The notes beneath the pieces were generated by a model. The model searched no databases and was not told the DNA's origin. It saw nothing but the letters and a program-made list of their open reading frames with translations. Made by a program: the position numbers and the translations under genes. A stretch of DNA of 64,000 nucleotides from JAJCZZ01 sp964569085 (GTDB lineage Bacteria; Gemmatimonadota; Gemmatimonadetes; Longimicrobiales; Gaopeijiaceae): positions 1 to 64,000 of the forward strand of contig CAZMTA010000006.1 in the NCBI GenBank assembly GCA_964569085.1, read 5' to 3'. This document shows positions 47,736 through 55,461 of this stretch, piece after piece. Position 1 is the first letter of the stretch, and the number at the start of each line of letters is the position of its first letter.

Positions 47736-49294
47736 GCGGGGGCCGGACGGAGGACGAGGCCGGGTCCCCGGGAGAGGACGGCGCACGAGGCCGACCCATC
47801 CTGAAGCTGGCGCTCCTCGGGGCGCTGGTGGCGGGCGGCGTGGCCGTGGCCACCCTCACGCCGCTGGGGGACTACCTGAGCCGTGAGGGGATCCAGGAGG
47901 CCATCGCCTGGCTCCGGGGCTCGACCTGGGCGCCGGTGATCTTCATCGCGGTCTACGCCACCGCCACGGCGCTGGCCGTCCCCGGCTCCGTCCTGACGCT
48001 GGCCGGCGGGGCGCTGTTCGGCGTGTTCTGGGGCACGATCTACAACACCATCGCCGCCAACCTCGGGGCCAACGCGGCGTTCGGCGTGGCCCGGTTCCTG
48101 GGGCGGGACGGCGTCCGGACGCTGGCCGGAGACCGCCTGGAGGCGCTGGACCGGGCCGCGGAGAATCACGGCTTCCGCGGGCTGCTCACCCTCCGGCTCA
48201 TCCCCGCCGTCCCCTTCAACGCCCTGAACTTCGGGATGGGCCTGACCGCCATCTCCTGGGGCGCGTACGCCCTGGCCACCCTGGTGGGCATCTTCCCGGG
48301 CACGCTGGTGTACACCCTGTTCGCCGACGCCCTGCTGGCGGGCTCCCGGGAAGCGTCCCGCGAGGCCCTGATCCGCGTCGTGGTGTCCGGCGTCCTCCTG
48401 GTCGGGCTGAGCTTCCTGCCCACCCTGGCCAGGAAGCTCGGCCTCCGCCTTCCCGGATCCAGAGGAGACGACGACGTGCCCACCACCACCACCACCACCC
48501 TGGTCCTCCTGGCCGCGGCCGCCCTCGCGCTCCCGGCGGGCGGGGTGGCGCAGGGACTCCCGTCCCACGAGCCCTTCACCGCGGTCCTCCAGCAGGTCGT
48601 GGAGGAGCCACGGGTGGACTACGCGGCGCTGAAGGCCCGGCGGGGGGCGCTGGACGCCTACCTGGAGACGCTGGCGCGGACGTCGCCCGGGGCGCTGGAG
48701 GCCGCCTCCCGGGACGCCCGGCTGGCGTTCTGGATCAACGCCTACAACGCCTGCATGCTGCGCCTGGTCGTGGACCACTATCCCATCCAGGAGCGGGGAG
48801 GGCTCCTGGGGTGGCTCCGGAGCCTGGTGCTCGACCGGCCCGACGATTCGGTCTGGCAGATCGACGACGTCTTCACCCGGGAGCACTGCCGCGTGGCCGG
48901 TGAGGCCCGCTCCCAGGACGAGATCGAGCACGAGATCATCCGCCCGGGCTTCCAGGAGCCCCGGATCCACTTCGTCGTGAACTGCGCGGCGCGGAGCTGC
49001 CCCACCCTCTGGGACCGGGCCTACGGGGCCGAGACGCTGGACGAGCAGCTCGAGGCCGCGGTGGAGGCCTTCGTGGCGGACCCCCGCCACTTCGAGGTGA
49101 CGCGGGGCGCCGACCCGACGCTCCGCCTGAACAAGGTGCTGGACTGGTACCGGGACGACTTCGGAGGGGTGGACGGCCTGCGGGCGTTCTTCCAGCCGTA
49201 CGTCGGGCCCGACCTCGGCGAGCTCATCCTGGACCCGGCCACGCGCGTCGAGTTCTTCGAGTACGACTGGACGCTCAACGACACCTCCCCGTGA
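47723..49294 (+). CDS. TVP38/TMEM64 membrane protein read in frame into a DUF547 domain
   Basis: One open frame of 523 codons holds two units. Residues about 25-240 are a TVP38/DedA-like membrane protein ('VPGSVLTLAGGALFGVFWGTIYNTIAANLGANAAFGVARFLGRD', 'LRLIPAVPFNALNFGMGLT'). Residues 252-277 look like a fresh signal peptide (VPTTTTTTLVLLAAAALALPAGGVAQ), then DUF547 runs to the end ('RLAFWINAYNACMLRLVVDHYPI', 'HFVVNCAARSCPTL'). AGAGGAG lies 8 nt before the GTG codon of residue 252, so the DUF547 part may be made separately. The first unit has no stop of its own. Start is GTG 47723 or 47732. Confidence 0.8.
   Translation: MDDVSGGRTEDEAGSPGEDGARGRPILKLALLGALVAGGVAVATLTPLGDYLSREGIQEAIAWLRGSTWAPVIFIAVYATATALAVPGSVLTLAGGALFGVFWGTIYNTIAANLGANAAFGVARFLGRDGVRTLAGDRLEALDRAAENHGFRGLLTLRLIPAVPFNALNFGMGLTAISWGAYALATLVGIFPGTLVYTLFADALLAGSREASREALIRVVVSGVLLVGLSFLPTLARKLGLRLPGSRGDDDVPTTTTTTLVLLAAAALALPAGGVAQGLPSHEPFTAVLQQVVEEPRVDYAALKARRGALDAYLETLARTSPGALEAASRDARLAFWINAYNACMLRLVVDHYPIQERGGLLGWLRSLVLDRPDDSVWQIDDVFTREHCRVAGEARSQDEIEHEIIRPGFQEPRIHFVVNCAARSCPTLWDRAYGAETLDEQLEAAVEAFVADPRHFEVTRGADPTLRLNKVLDWYRDDFGGVDGLRAFFQPYVGPDLGELILDPATRVEFFEYDWTLNDTSP
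48476..49294 (+). CDS. possible internally initiated DUF547 protein (nested in the preceding frame)
   Basis: Initiation at GTG 48476 behind an AGAGGAG ribosome binding site would give a 272-residue secreted protein. A clean signal peptide is followed by a DUF547 domain with the conserved 'FWINAYNA' and 'CAARSCP' motifs. DUF547 proteins are mostly exported and of unknown chemistry. It shares the frame of the upstream membrane protein with no stop codon between. I list it separately because the signal peptide and ribosome binding site are hard to explain in a straight fusion. Confidence 0.6.
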   Translation: MPTTTTTTLVLLAAAALALPAGGVAQGLPSHEPFTAVLQQVVEEPRVDYAALKARRGALDAYLETLARTSPGALEAASRDARLAFWINAYNACMLRLVVDHYPIQERGGLLGWLRSLVLDRPDDSVWQIDDVFTREHCRVAGEARSQDEIEHEIIRPGFQEPRIHFVVNCAARSCPTLWDRAYGAETLDEQLEAAVEAFVADPRHFEVTRGADPTLRLNKVLDWYRDDFGGVDGLRAFFQPYVGPDLGELILDPATRVEFFEYDWTLNDTSP

Positions 49295-50643
49295 CCCCCG
49301 GGTCGGACCCGGGCCTCTCGGTGGTGATCCCCACCCTGGACGAGGCCGCCCTCCTCCCGACGCTCCTGGGGGACCTGGCCGGCCTGGGCGGGGTGGAGGT
49401 CGTCGTGGCCGACGGAGGCTCCACCGACGACACGGTGGCGCGCGCCCGGGCCGCCGGGGCGCGTGTGGTCCGGGCCCCGCGGGGGCGGGGACGCCAGCTC
49501 CGCGCCGGCGCCCGGGCCGCCAAGGGGCCGTGGCTCCTGTTCCTCCACGCCGACGCGCGCTTTCCGCCGGAGGCGGCCGCCGCGGTCCGCGCCTTCCTCT
49601 CGGACGCCGACCCGGGTCGCGCGGCCCACTTCCGCTTCGCGGTGGACGCCAGCGGATGGCCGTGGCGCCTCCTGGAGGCGGGACAGCGCCTCCGTGAAGG
49701 CGTCCTGGGCCTCGTCTACGGGGACCAGGGCCTCCTGGTGCACCGGAGGCTCTACGAGGCCGCCGGCGGCCACCCGGACTGGGCCCTCATGGAGGACGTG
49801 GCCCTCGTGGACCGGCTCCGTGAGGTCGGTGGGCTGGAGCCCCTGGACGCCGCGCTCCCCAGCAGCCCGCGGCGGTACCGCCGCGAGGGCGTCCTGGCGC
49901 CGCTCCGCAACGCCGCCCTCCTCCTCCTCTTCCGCGCCGGGGTGGCCCCGGAGCGCCTCGCCCGCTGGTATCCGACCCCGGGGAAGCCTCCCGCCGGCGA
50001 CACCGGACCCGCGGAGGAGCGGCGGCCGGAGGCCCGGACGCTGGTGGTCTTCGCCAAGGCGCCCCGCCCGGGCACGGTGAAGACCCGCCTGGCCGCGGAC
50101 GTGGGGGAGGCCGAGGCCGCCCGCATCTACCGGGCGCTGGGCCGGGGGGTCGTGGACGGGGTCCGTGACGGGCCGTGGCGCACGGTCGTGGCCTTCTCCC
50201 CTCCGGACGCCCGGGAGGAGGTGGCGGCCTGGCTGGACCCGGGGGAGCTCGACTTCGATCCCCAGACGAGCGGGGACCTGGGTCTCCGGATGGACGCGGC
50301 GCTGACGGCCGAGCTGGGCCGGGGCGCGGACCGCGTCTGCCTCGTGGGGACCGACGCGCCGGGGGTCGACGCCGGAGTCGTGCGGGAGGCGTTCCGCGCG
50401 CTGGCCGCCGCGGACGTGGTGCTCGGGCCCGCCCGGGACGGCGGGTACTACCTGGTCGGCCTCAAGCGCCCGACCCCCGGCCTCTTCCAGGACATCCCGT
50501 GGAGCACGCCGGAGGTCCTGGAACGAACCCTCGAGCGTGCCCGGGAGCTGGACCTCCACGTCCGCCTCCTGCGCCCCCTGGCCGACGTGGACCGTCTGCC
50601 CGACGTGCCGCGGGAGCTCCTCCCCACGCCGAAGGGCTCGTAG
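49291..50643 (+). CDS. fused glycosyltransferase pair (TIGR04283-like + TIGR04282-like)
   Basis: This 450-residue protein joins two nucleotide-sugar-transferase-type domains. Residues 1-225 are a GT2-like domain ('LSVVIPTLDEAALL', 'VVADGGSTDDT', 'LLFLHADARFP', 'YGDQGLLVHRRL', 'MEDVALVDRL'), as in TIGR04283. Residues about 249-445 are a DUF2064/CofC-like domain ('LVVFAKAPRPGTVKTRLA', 'LVGTDAPGVDAGVV', 'LGPARDGGYYLVGLK'), as in TIGR04282. Both families are named 'rSAM/selenodomain-associated' and usually come from adjacent separate genes. It overlaps the upstream stop by 4 nt. The acceptor and donor are unknown. Confidence 0.88.
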   Translation: MTPGSDPGLSVVIPTLDEAALLPTLLGDLAGLGGVEVVVADGGSTDDTVARARAAGARVVRAPRGRGRQLRAGARAAKGPWLLFLHADARFPPEAAAAVRAFLSDADPGRAAHFRFAVDASGWPWRLLEAGQRLREGVLGLVYGDQGLLVHRRLYEAAGGHPDWALMEDVALVDRLREVGGLEPLDAALPSSPRRYRREGVLAPLRNAALLLLFRAGVAPERLARWYPTPGKPPAGDTGPAEERRPEARTLVVFAKAPRPGTVKTRLAADVGEAEAARIYRALGRGVVDGVRDGPWRTVVAFSPPDAREEVAAWLDPGELDFDPQTSGDLGLRMDAALTAELGRGADRVCLVGTDAPGVDAGVVREAFRALAAADVVLGPARDGGYYLVGLKRPTPGLFQDIPWSTPEVLERTLERARELDLHVRLLRPLADVDRLPDVPRELLPTPKGS

Positions 50644-50768
50644 CGGCGCTTCCGGGGGGTCCCGAGCCCACCTCCGGAGGCGCGGCGGGCGTGCGGGGCG
50701 GGCCGGCTTGCATCCGGGGTGGCGCCCACAGATGTTTCCGGTCCCCCCCGGGACCGCCGACGGAGCCC

Positions 50769-51185
50769 ATGGAGTCCACCACCACACGCCGCCGCCGCCT
50801 CCGCCTCGACGAGGTCGTCCACGACGTCGCCCCCGACGGGCGATGCCGCATGGCCGTCACCCTGGAGTGGGCCGGCGTGGAGAAGGTCGGAAGCGCCGAC
50901 GGCGTGGAGACCGCGCAGGGCCGGCTGCGGGCCGTGGCCCTCGCCACCGTGGAGGCCGTGGCCCGCTCCACCGAAGGGCTCGAGCTCGACCTGGCGGGCG
51001 TGAAGAGCGTTCGGGCCTTCGACGGCTGGGTGGTGATCGTCCGGGTGAACGTACGGGAGGGGGGCTCCGCCACCCGGCTCCTGGGCGCCGTGCCCGCCGA
51101 GCGCGAAGACGGCGTCCTGCGCGCCACCGCCCAGGCGGTCCTCGACGCGGTGAACCGGGTGACCGAGCTGTACATGCCCGAGTGA
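50769..51185 (+). CDS. unknown small alpha/beta protein
   Basis: I do not recognise this 138-residue soluble protein. It has alternating strands and helices, with two equivalent strand pairs ('CRMAVTLEWAGVEKVGSAD' and 'GWVVIVRVNVREGGSATRLLGAVP'), each followed by a helix rich in Ala and Val ('RLRAVALATVEAVARS', 'VLRATAQAVLDAVNRVTEL'), so it may be a duplicated or dimeric sandwich. It has no signal peptide. It follows the glycosyltransferase fusion after 125 bp and ends just before a strong terminator. Confidence 0.6.
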   Translation: MESTTTRRRRLRLDEVVHDVAPDGRCRMAVTLEWAGVEKVGSADGVETAQGRLRAVALATVEAVARSTEGLELDLAGVKSVRAFDGWVVIVRVNVREGGSATRLLGAVPAEREDGVLRATAQAVLDAVNRVTELYMPE

Positions 51186-51189
51186 GCCC

Positions 51190-51212
51190 GGGGTGCGCGG
51201 TCCGCGCACCCC
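51190..51212. terminator. GC-rich hairpin after the plus-strand block
   Basis: GGGGTGCGCGG and CCGCGCACCCC are complementary around one base, so the inner pairs would open into a loop. It sits immediately downstream of the stop at 51185 and before the stronger bidirectional terminator. It has no T run of its own. Confidence 0.45.
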
Positions 51213-51217
51213 ACCAA

Positions 51218-51264
51218 CGAAGAACGGCCCGCCCGGCTTTCGCCGGACGGGCCGTTTTTCTTCG
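51218..51264. terminator. bidirectional intrinsic terminator between convergent genes
   Basis: The arms AACGGCCCG-C-CCGGC and GCCGG-A-CGGGCCGTT flank a TTTC loop. GTTTTTC follows on the plus strand, and the outer CGAAGA/TCTTCG bases extend the stem. It lies between the unknown gene ending at 51185 (+) and the barrel protein ending at 51280 (-), where a shared terminator is expected. Confidence 0.85.
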
Positions 51265-51279
51265 TTCCAGCGTAGGGGC

Positions 51280-52743
51280 TTACTGACCCCGGGTCCGCTG
51301 GAGACCGTACTCGTAGGGCTGCCACACGCCCGGGGTCACCGGGACGTAGAGCATGTCGAACGGACGGTCGGCGTTCCGCATGGCGAAGAGCGGCACGCCC
51401 ATGTACTCGCCCACGCGCATCAGGTCGGGGCAGTCGAGGCGGACCTCGTTGCCCGACTTGTCGTAGCGACGCTGCTCGAACGTGATCGGCTCGTCCTCGA
51501 TGAACCAGGTCTCGTCCGCCGCGTAGTCGCCGGCGAAGACGACGCCGGGACGCAGGTCGTCGATGTTCTGACGCATCGGGCCCACCAGCGTGTCGCCCTG
51601 GGCGGTCACGCGGATGTCCACGGACTCACCGGTCGCGAGACAGATGGAGGAAAGCGTGCCGTCGGGCAGCGCCCGCTCCACCTCACGCGTGATGCGGATG
51701 GTGTCGGCCGGAGGCGCCGGGAGGCGCACGGTGTCCGGCTGGGGCCGCTCCATCAGGGACGGCTTGCAGAGGCCACCCTGGCTCGGGCAGAGGGCCACGG
51801 AGGCCAGCACGCCGAACTTGGGGTAGCGGTACTCGCTGTAGTATCCCGGAGGCGCGTCGTCCAGCGGGTCGCCGTAGTTCGTGCCCAGCACGTGGGCGCC
51901 GACCCGGAAGCCGCTGAAGTCGAGCTGGGTGCCGAGGTTGATGTCGAACCCGTTGTACTCGCCCAGGAAGCTCCACACGGCGTTCTCGCCGAGCCCGAAG
52001 TGGATGCCGGATCCGAAGAACCAGCCGTCGGAATCCGCGAAGCGGTAGAAGTCGAACTCGTCCCCGTCGCTGAACATCCCGCTGCCGAAGCCGGCGTTGA
52101 CGGTGATGTCGTGCTGGGGCAGCCAGCCGGGATCGTAGCCGCGCAGGTGCGCCGTGGCGACTCCGTAGAGGCTGAGCTCGGTGCTGTTGGTCTCGTCTCC
52201 GGCGCCCGCGAGACCGATGTCCTCCTGGAACCGGCGGTCGGGGAAGCCGAGCCGCGGCGGCTGGTAGTCGTCCTGGCCGCTTCCGGCGAAGGTCGGCGCG
52301 GTCACGTAGCGCGCGCCCACCGCCAGGCCGATGCCCTGGTTCTCGGGCTTGATGAGGGCCAGGCGTCCGAAGAGGCCCCACATGTCCCCACCGGCATCGT
52401 CGTCGTTGAACGACTGGAAGGTGGCGCCGACCTCGGCACGGTCGAAGAGACCGAGGGTCACGGAGCCATCCTGGAAGTACTCGTCGACCCCCGGACCCCA
52501 GCCGGTCGTCCGGCCGAACTCGTCGGTGGCCAGAGACTGGTCGATGTCAACGAAGAATCCCGAGTACGTCCCCTTGATGGCGAGGTGGGGAAGGACGCTG
52601 GCCACCGGCGTATCCATGAACCCCGAACCGTACCGGAGCGTGCTGGGCATGGTGGTGGTCTGGGCCTGGAGCCCCGGAGCGACCAGCGCCAGGGCTACGC
52701 CCGTGGCTGCCAGAAGTCCAAAGCGACTCCGTTGGGTCTTCAT
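51280..52743 (-). CDS. probable outer-membrane beta-barrel protein
   Basis: This 487-residue exported protein follows a strong AAGGAGG ribosome binding site (start ATG 52743). The signal peptide is residues 1-28 (RFGLLAATGVALALVAPGLQAQ). Residues about 35-320 have alternating aromatic strands with short Asp/Gly turns ('LGLFDRAEVGATFQSFNDDDAGGDMWGLFGRLALIKPENQGIGLAVGARYV'), typical of OM barrels. The C-terminal 150 residues are a soluble domain ('VERALPDGTLSSICLATGESVDIRVTAQGDTLVGP') with paired cysteines. I know no named family. The strong ribosome binding site and isolated position suggest an abundant, separately controlled protein. Confidence 0.75.
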   Translation of the reverse strand: MKTQRSRFGLLAATGVALALVAPGLQAQTTTMPSTLRYGSGFMDTPVASVLPHLAIKGTYSGFFVDIDQSLATDEFGRTTGWGPGVDEYFQDGSVTLGLFDRAEVGATFQSFNDDDAGGDMWGLFGRLALIKPENQGIGLAVGARYVTAPTFAGSGQDDYQPPRLGFPDRRFQEDIGLAGAGDETNSTELSLYGVATAHLRGYDPGWLPQHDITVNAGFGSGMFSDGDEFDFYRFADSDGWFFGSGIHFGLGENAVWSFLGEYNGFDINLGTQLDFSGFRVGAHVLGTNYGDPLDDAPPGYYSEYRYPKFGVLASVALCPSQGGLCKPSLMERPQPDTVRLPAPPADTIRITREVERALPDGTLSSICLATGESVDIRVTAQGDTLVGPMRQNIDDLRPGVVFAGDYAADETWFIEDEPITFEQRRYDKSGNEVRLDCPDLMRVGEYMGVPLFAMRNADRPFDMLYVPVTPGVWQPYEYGLQRTRGQ

Positions 52744-53052
52744 TTCAGAATGCCTCCTTGGGGATGTAGACGAGACTCTGCAAAAAGAACCTCGCGAGCT
52801 GAACTGAGTCACGAAACTGAATCTAGGGGCAATGCGAGAACCATGCCATCTTTTCCCGCCCCCGCCGCACCCAACCGAACGGGTGCTCCACGGAGAACGC
52901 GCAAACCCATGCGGGACAGACACTTTCCTCCTTCCCCCCTACAGCCGGCACCCCGCCGGCCCCCAAATGTTTCCCCGCCTGCGGACGGGCTGCGACATGG
53001 CATAATCGAAGACTCCGTGCTTGCACCGTCGAATTTCCGTCCGCGGCCCGGT
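52744..53052. other. 309-bp non-coding region upstream of the barrel protein
   Basis: This gap between ccmD (ending at 53053) and the barrel gene start holds no credible gene. It is less GC-rich than its surroundings. On the minus strand it has a sigma54-like element (next entry), and TAGATT close by could serve as a sigma70 -10 box without a good -35. The leader would be about 75-80 nt. No terminator with a T run was found after ccmD. Confidence 0.6.
52828..52843 (-). promoter_or_regulatory. sigma54-like -24/-12 element upstream of the barrel gene
   Basis: The minus strand reads TGGTTCTCGCATTGCC: TGG at -24 and TTGC at -12 with the exact 10-nt GG-to-GC spacing of sigma54 promoters. Two consensus positions differ. 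No enhancer-binding protein or rpoN gene is in the window, so this is a sequence match only. Confidence 0.3.
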
Positions 53053-53313
53053 TCAGTCCTCCAGCCGCCGGTCCAGTCGGGCCAGGCGACGAGCGACCGC
53101 CACCACCCATCCGAACACGAGGATCCAGGCCACGGCGTAGGCATAGAAGACGAACCGGTACGGGCGCATGCTCTGGCTGGCCAGGGAGCCCGCCTGCTGC
53201 GCCGCCACGGGCGCGGCGAGCGCGACCAGGGCGACCGCCACGAAGGCGAGGGCCGCGATCCCGAGGAAGCGTCTGGACGGCATGGATGAACGACTCCGGT
53301 CGTGAGAGATCAT
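53053..53313 (-). CDS. ccmD: CcmD-like small membrane protein
   Basis: The last gene of the ccm operon encodes 86 residues. The ATG at 53313 overlaps the ccmC stop (ATGA); an ATG at 53283 would give 76. A signal-peptide-like hydrophobic stretch (residues about 15-38) is followed by one membrane helix ('FVFYAYAVAWILVFGWVVAVARRL') with a basic cytoplasmic tail, as in CcmD, which helps release holo-CcmE from CcmABC. The call rests on size, topology and position. Confidence 0.72.
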   Translation of the reverse strand: MISHDRSRSSMPSRRFLGIAALAFVAVALVALAAPVAAQQAGSLASQSMRPYRFVFYAYAVAWILVFGWVVAVARRLARLDRRLED

Positions 53314-54005
53314 CGGGCCTCCGCGCGGGCACGGAGGAGCGCGACGTGGCGGGCGCCCTCGAGGGCGTAGCGGAGGAGGAAGACGCCGAGGAAGAGGAGG
53401 GTGAACGAGCCGAGGCCCACCATCAGCGTCACCAGCATGTCCGGGTGGAGGGAGGGTCCTTCGGGCTTCATGACCACGGGCTCGGGATGCAGCGAGCGGA
53501 ACCAGATCACGCTCAGGTGGATCAGCGGGATGTCCAGCGCGCCCACGATCCCGACCACCGCGGCGAAGCGCTTGCCCCGCTCCGGGTTCTCCGTGGAGGA
53601 GCGGACCATGAAGTACCCCAGGTAGATGAACCAGAGCAGGAGCGTGAGGGTCAGCCGCGGCTCCCACGTCCAGAAGGTGCCCCAGGCCACCTTCCCCCAG
53701 AGCGGCCCGGTGAGGAGGACGATGGTGGTGAAGACCATCCCCCCCTCCGCCGCCGAGACCGCCGCCTGGTCCAGCTTGTCCTCGCCGAGCCAGAGGTAGG
53801 TGGCGCTGCAGAGCGCCACGATCCCGAAGGCGAAGAACGCGACCCACGCCGCCGGGACGTGGATGTAGAAGATCCGCTGGATCACGCCCATGCTGGATTC
53901 GGTGGGCACCCAGAAGAAGACCAGCCAGTGGAGCACCAGCGTCCCGGCCACCCCCAGGGTGGCCAGCACGGCTCCGGAGATGCGAAGGCTCTTGGAAGGC
54001 ATCAT
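53310..54005 (-). CDS. ccmC: heme exporter protein CcmC
   Basis: CcmC loads heme onto CcmE on the outer face of the inner membrane. The 231-residue protein has about six helices and the tryptophan-rich motif 'WGTFWTWEPRLT' (the WWD-type heme-binding loop, with Glu in place of the common Asp). His residues flank it in 'IFYIHVPAAW' and 'IPLIHLSVIWFRSLH', the expected axial ligands. It overlaps ccmB and ccmD by 4 nt. Confidence 0.92.
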   Translation of the reverse strand: MMPSKSLRISGAVLATLGVAGTLVLHWLVFFWVPTESSMGVIQRIFYIHVPAAWVAFFAFGIVALCSATYLWLGEDKLDQAAVSAAEGGMVFTTIVLLTGPLWGKVAWGTFWTWEPRLTLTLLLWFIYLGYFMVRSSTENPERGKRFAAVVGIVGALDIPLIHLSVIWFRSLHPEPVVMKPEGPSLHPDMLVTLMVGLGSFTLLFLGVFLLRYALEGARHVALLRARAEAR

Positions 54006-54682
54006 TCCTCGACGACGAAGCGGAAGAGACCGGCGCCGGCCGCCACGGCCAGCAGGGCGAAGGCGCCGAGCATGCGCAGGTTCCCGGCCACCTCGGCCAC
54101 GGGCCGGTCCGCGAGGAGGCGGCTGGTGGCCGAGACCCCGTAGATCACCATGGGGACCAGGAGCGGGAAGACAAGGATGGGAAGGAGCGTCTCCCCCATG
54201 TGCGTCCCGGTGGAGACGGCGCTGAAGAGCGTGCCCAGGGCCACGAAGCCCAGGGCCCCCAGCGCCAGCGCCAGGAGGAGCATCCCGGGGCTCGCGCCCA
54301 GCTCCACCTGGAAGAAGAGGGCGAAGACGCCGACGATGAGCACGGCCACGATGAAGAGGAGGACGAAGTTGGCCAGCGTCTTCCCCAGGAAGACCGCGTC
54401 CTTGGGGGCCGGGCTCGTGAGGATGCCCTGGAAGGCCCCGTCCTGCGCTTCGAGGTGGAAGGTCCGCCCGATGCCGAGGAGGCCCCCGAAGACCAGCGTC
54501 ATCCAGATGAGGCCGGCGGCGATGTCCTGGGGGCGGACGATCGTCTTGTCCACCGAGTAGTTGAAGAGGACCCCGGCCAGGACCGCGAAGGCGGCCATGG
54601 CCGCGATCCGCTCGCGGGTCCGGAGCTCCAGGAGGAGGTCCTTCCAGACGATGGCGTAGACCTGGCCGAGATACGTGCTCAC
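54002..54682 (-). CDS. ccmB: heme exporter protein CcmB
   Basis: This membrane permease subunit of the CcmAB ABC transporter uses ATP to free holo-CcmE. The GTG at 54682 overlaps the ccmA stop and gives 226 residues with six helices. 'VWKDLLLELRTRERI' at the N-terminus, 'LEAQDGAFQGILTSPAPKDAVFLGK' and 'LLPILVFPLLVPMVIYGV' are family hallmarks. The open frame extends upstream inside ccmA but without similarity. Confidence 0.92.
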   Translation of the reverse strand: MSTYLGQVYAIVWKDLLLELRTRERIAAMAAFAVLAGVLFNYSVDKTIVRPQDIAAGLIWMTLVFGGLLGIGRTFHLEAQDGAFQGILTSPAPKDAVFLGKTLANFVLLFIVAVLIVGVFALFFQVELGASPGMLLLALALGALGFVALGTLFSAVSTGTHMGETLLPILVFPLLVPMVIYGVSATSRLLADRPVAEVAGNLRMLGAFALLAVAAGAGLFRFVVEE

Positions 54683-55461
54683 CGGTGTCGGGCCTCCACG
54701 ACCTCGTGGTAGCGACGCTCGAACGTTCCTGCGTCGATCTCGGACCGGGGCGCCTCCCACGCGAAGCGACCCCGGACCTGGATGGCGATGCGGTTCGAGA
54801 GCTCCAGACCCTCGCCCAGGTTGTGGGTCACCATGACCACCGTCCGGTGCCCGTCCTGGAGGGAGGAGAGGACGTCCCGGAGGATCGAGGCGGCGTACGG
54901 GTCGAGGCCCGTGAACGGCTCGTCCAGCAACACGAGCACCGGATCGTGGAGGAGCGCGCGGGCCAGGGCCAGGCGCTGCCGCATCCCGTGGGAGAGCTGC
55001 CGGGCCAGGAAGTCCCGTCGGTCACCCAGTCCCACCTGCTCCAGGCGCGCCGGAATCCGCCGATCCAGGTCCTCCAGGCCGAAGAGCCGCCCGAAGAACC
55101 GCAGGTTCTCCTCGGCGGTGAGGTGCCCGTAGAGCATGCCCTGGTGGGAGAGGATCCCGATCCGGCCCCGCCACGCGGTCTCGCCGAAGTCCAGGACCTC
55201 GCCCCCCACCCGCACCTCGCCCCGGGACGGGCGGAGGCGCCCTCCGAGGAGGCTCAGGAGGGTGGTCTTGCCGGCGCCGTTGGGGCCGAAGACGGTGAGG
55301 AAGTCTCCCGGCGCCAGCCGGAGGTCGATCCCGTTCACGGCCACCAGGGCCCCGAACTCCCGGACCAGACCCCGGGCCTCCACCACGGCGGGGGCCGGCG
55401 GAGGGTCGTCGAGGGCGGGCAGGGGTCGTGCGGTGGAGGCGTCCACGGCGATCCCGGTCAT
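54679..55461 (-). CDS. ccmA: heme exporter ATP-binding protein CcmA
   Basis: This ABC ATPase of the CcmAB complex has 260 residues. Walker A is GPNGAGKTT, then the Q-loop 'GILSHQGMLYGHLTAEENLRFFGRL', a signature 'QLSHGMRQRLALARALL' (LSHGM in place of LSGGQ, usual in CcmA), Walker B 'LVLLDEPFTGLD', and the H-loop 'VMVTHN'. The N-terminal 35 residues before the ABC domain are extra. The start overlaps the zinc-ribbon gene's stop by 4 nt. Confidence 0.93.
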   Translation of the reverse strand: MTGIAVDASTARPLPALDDPPPAPAVVEARGLVREFGALVAVNGIDLRLAPGDFLTVFGPNGAGKTTLLSLLGGRLRPSRGEVRVGGEVLDFGETAWRGRIGILSHQGMLYGHLTAEENLRFFGRLFGLEDLDRRIPARLEQVGLGDRRDFLARQLSHGMRQRLALARALLHDPVLVLLDEPFTGLDPYAASILRDVLSSLQDGHRTVVMVTHNLGEGLELSNRIAIQVRGRFAWEAPRSEIDAGTFERRYHEVVEARHR

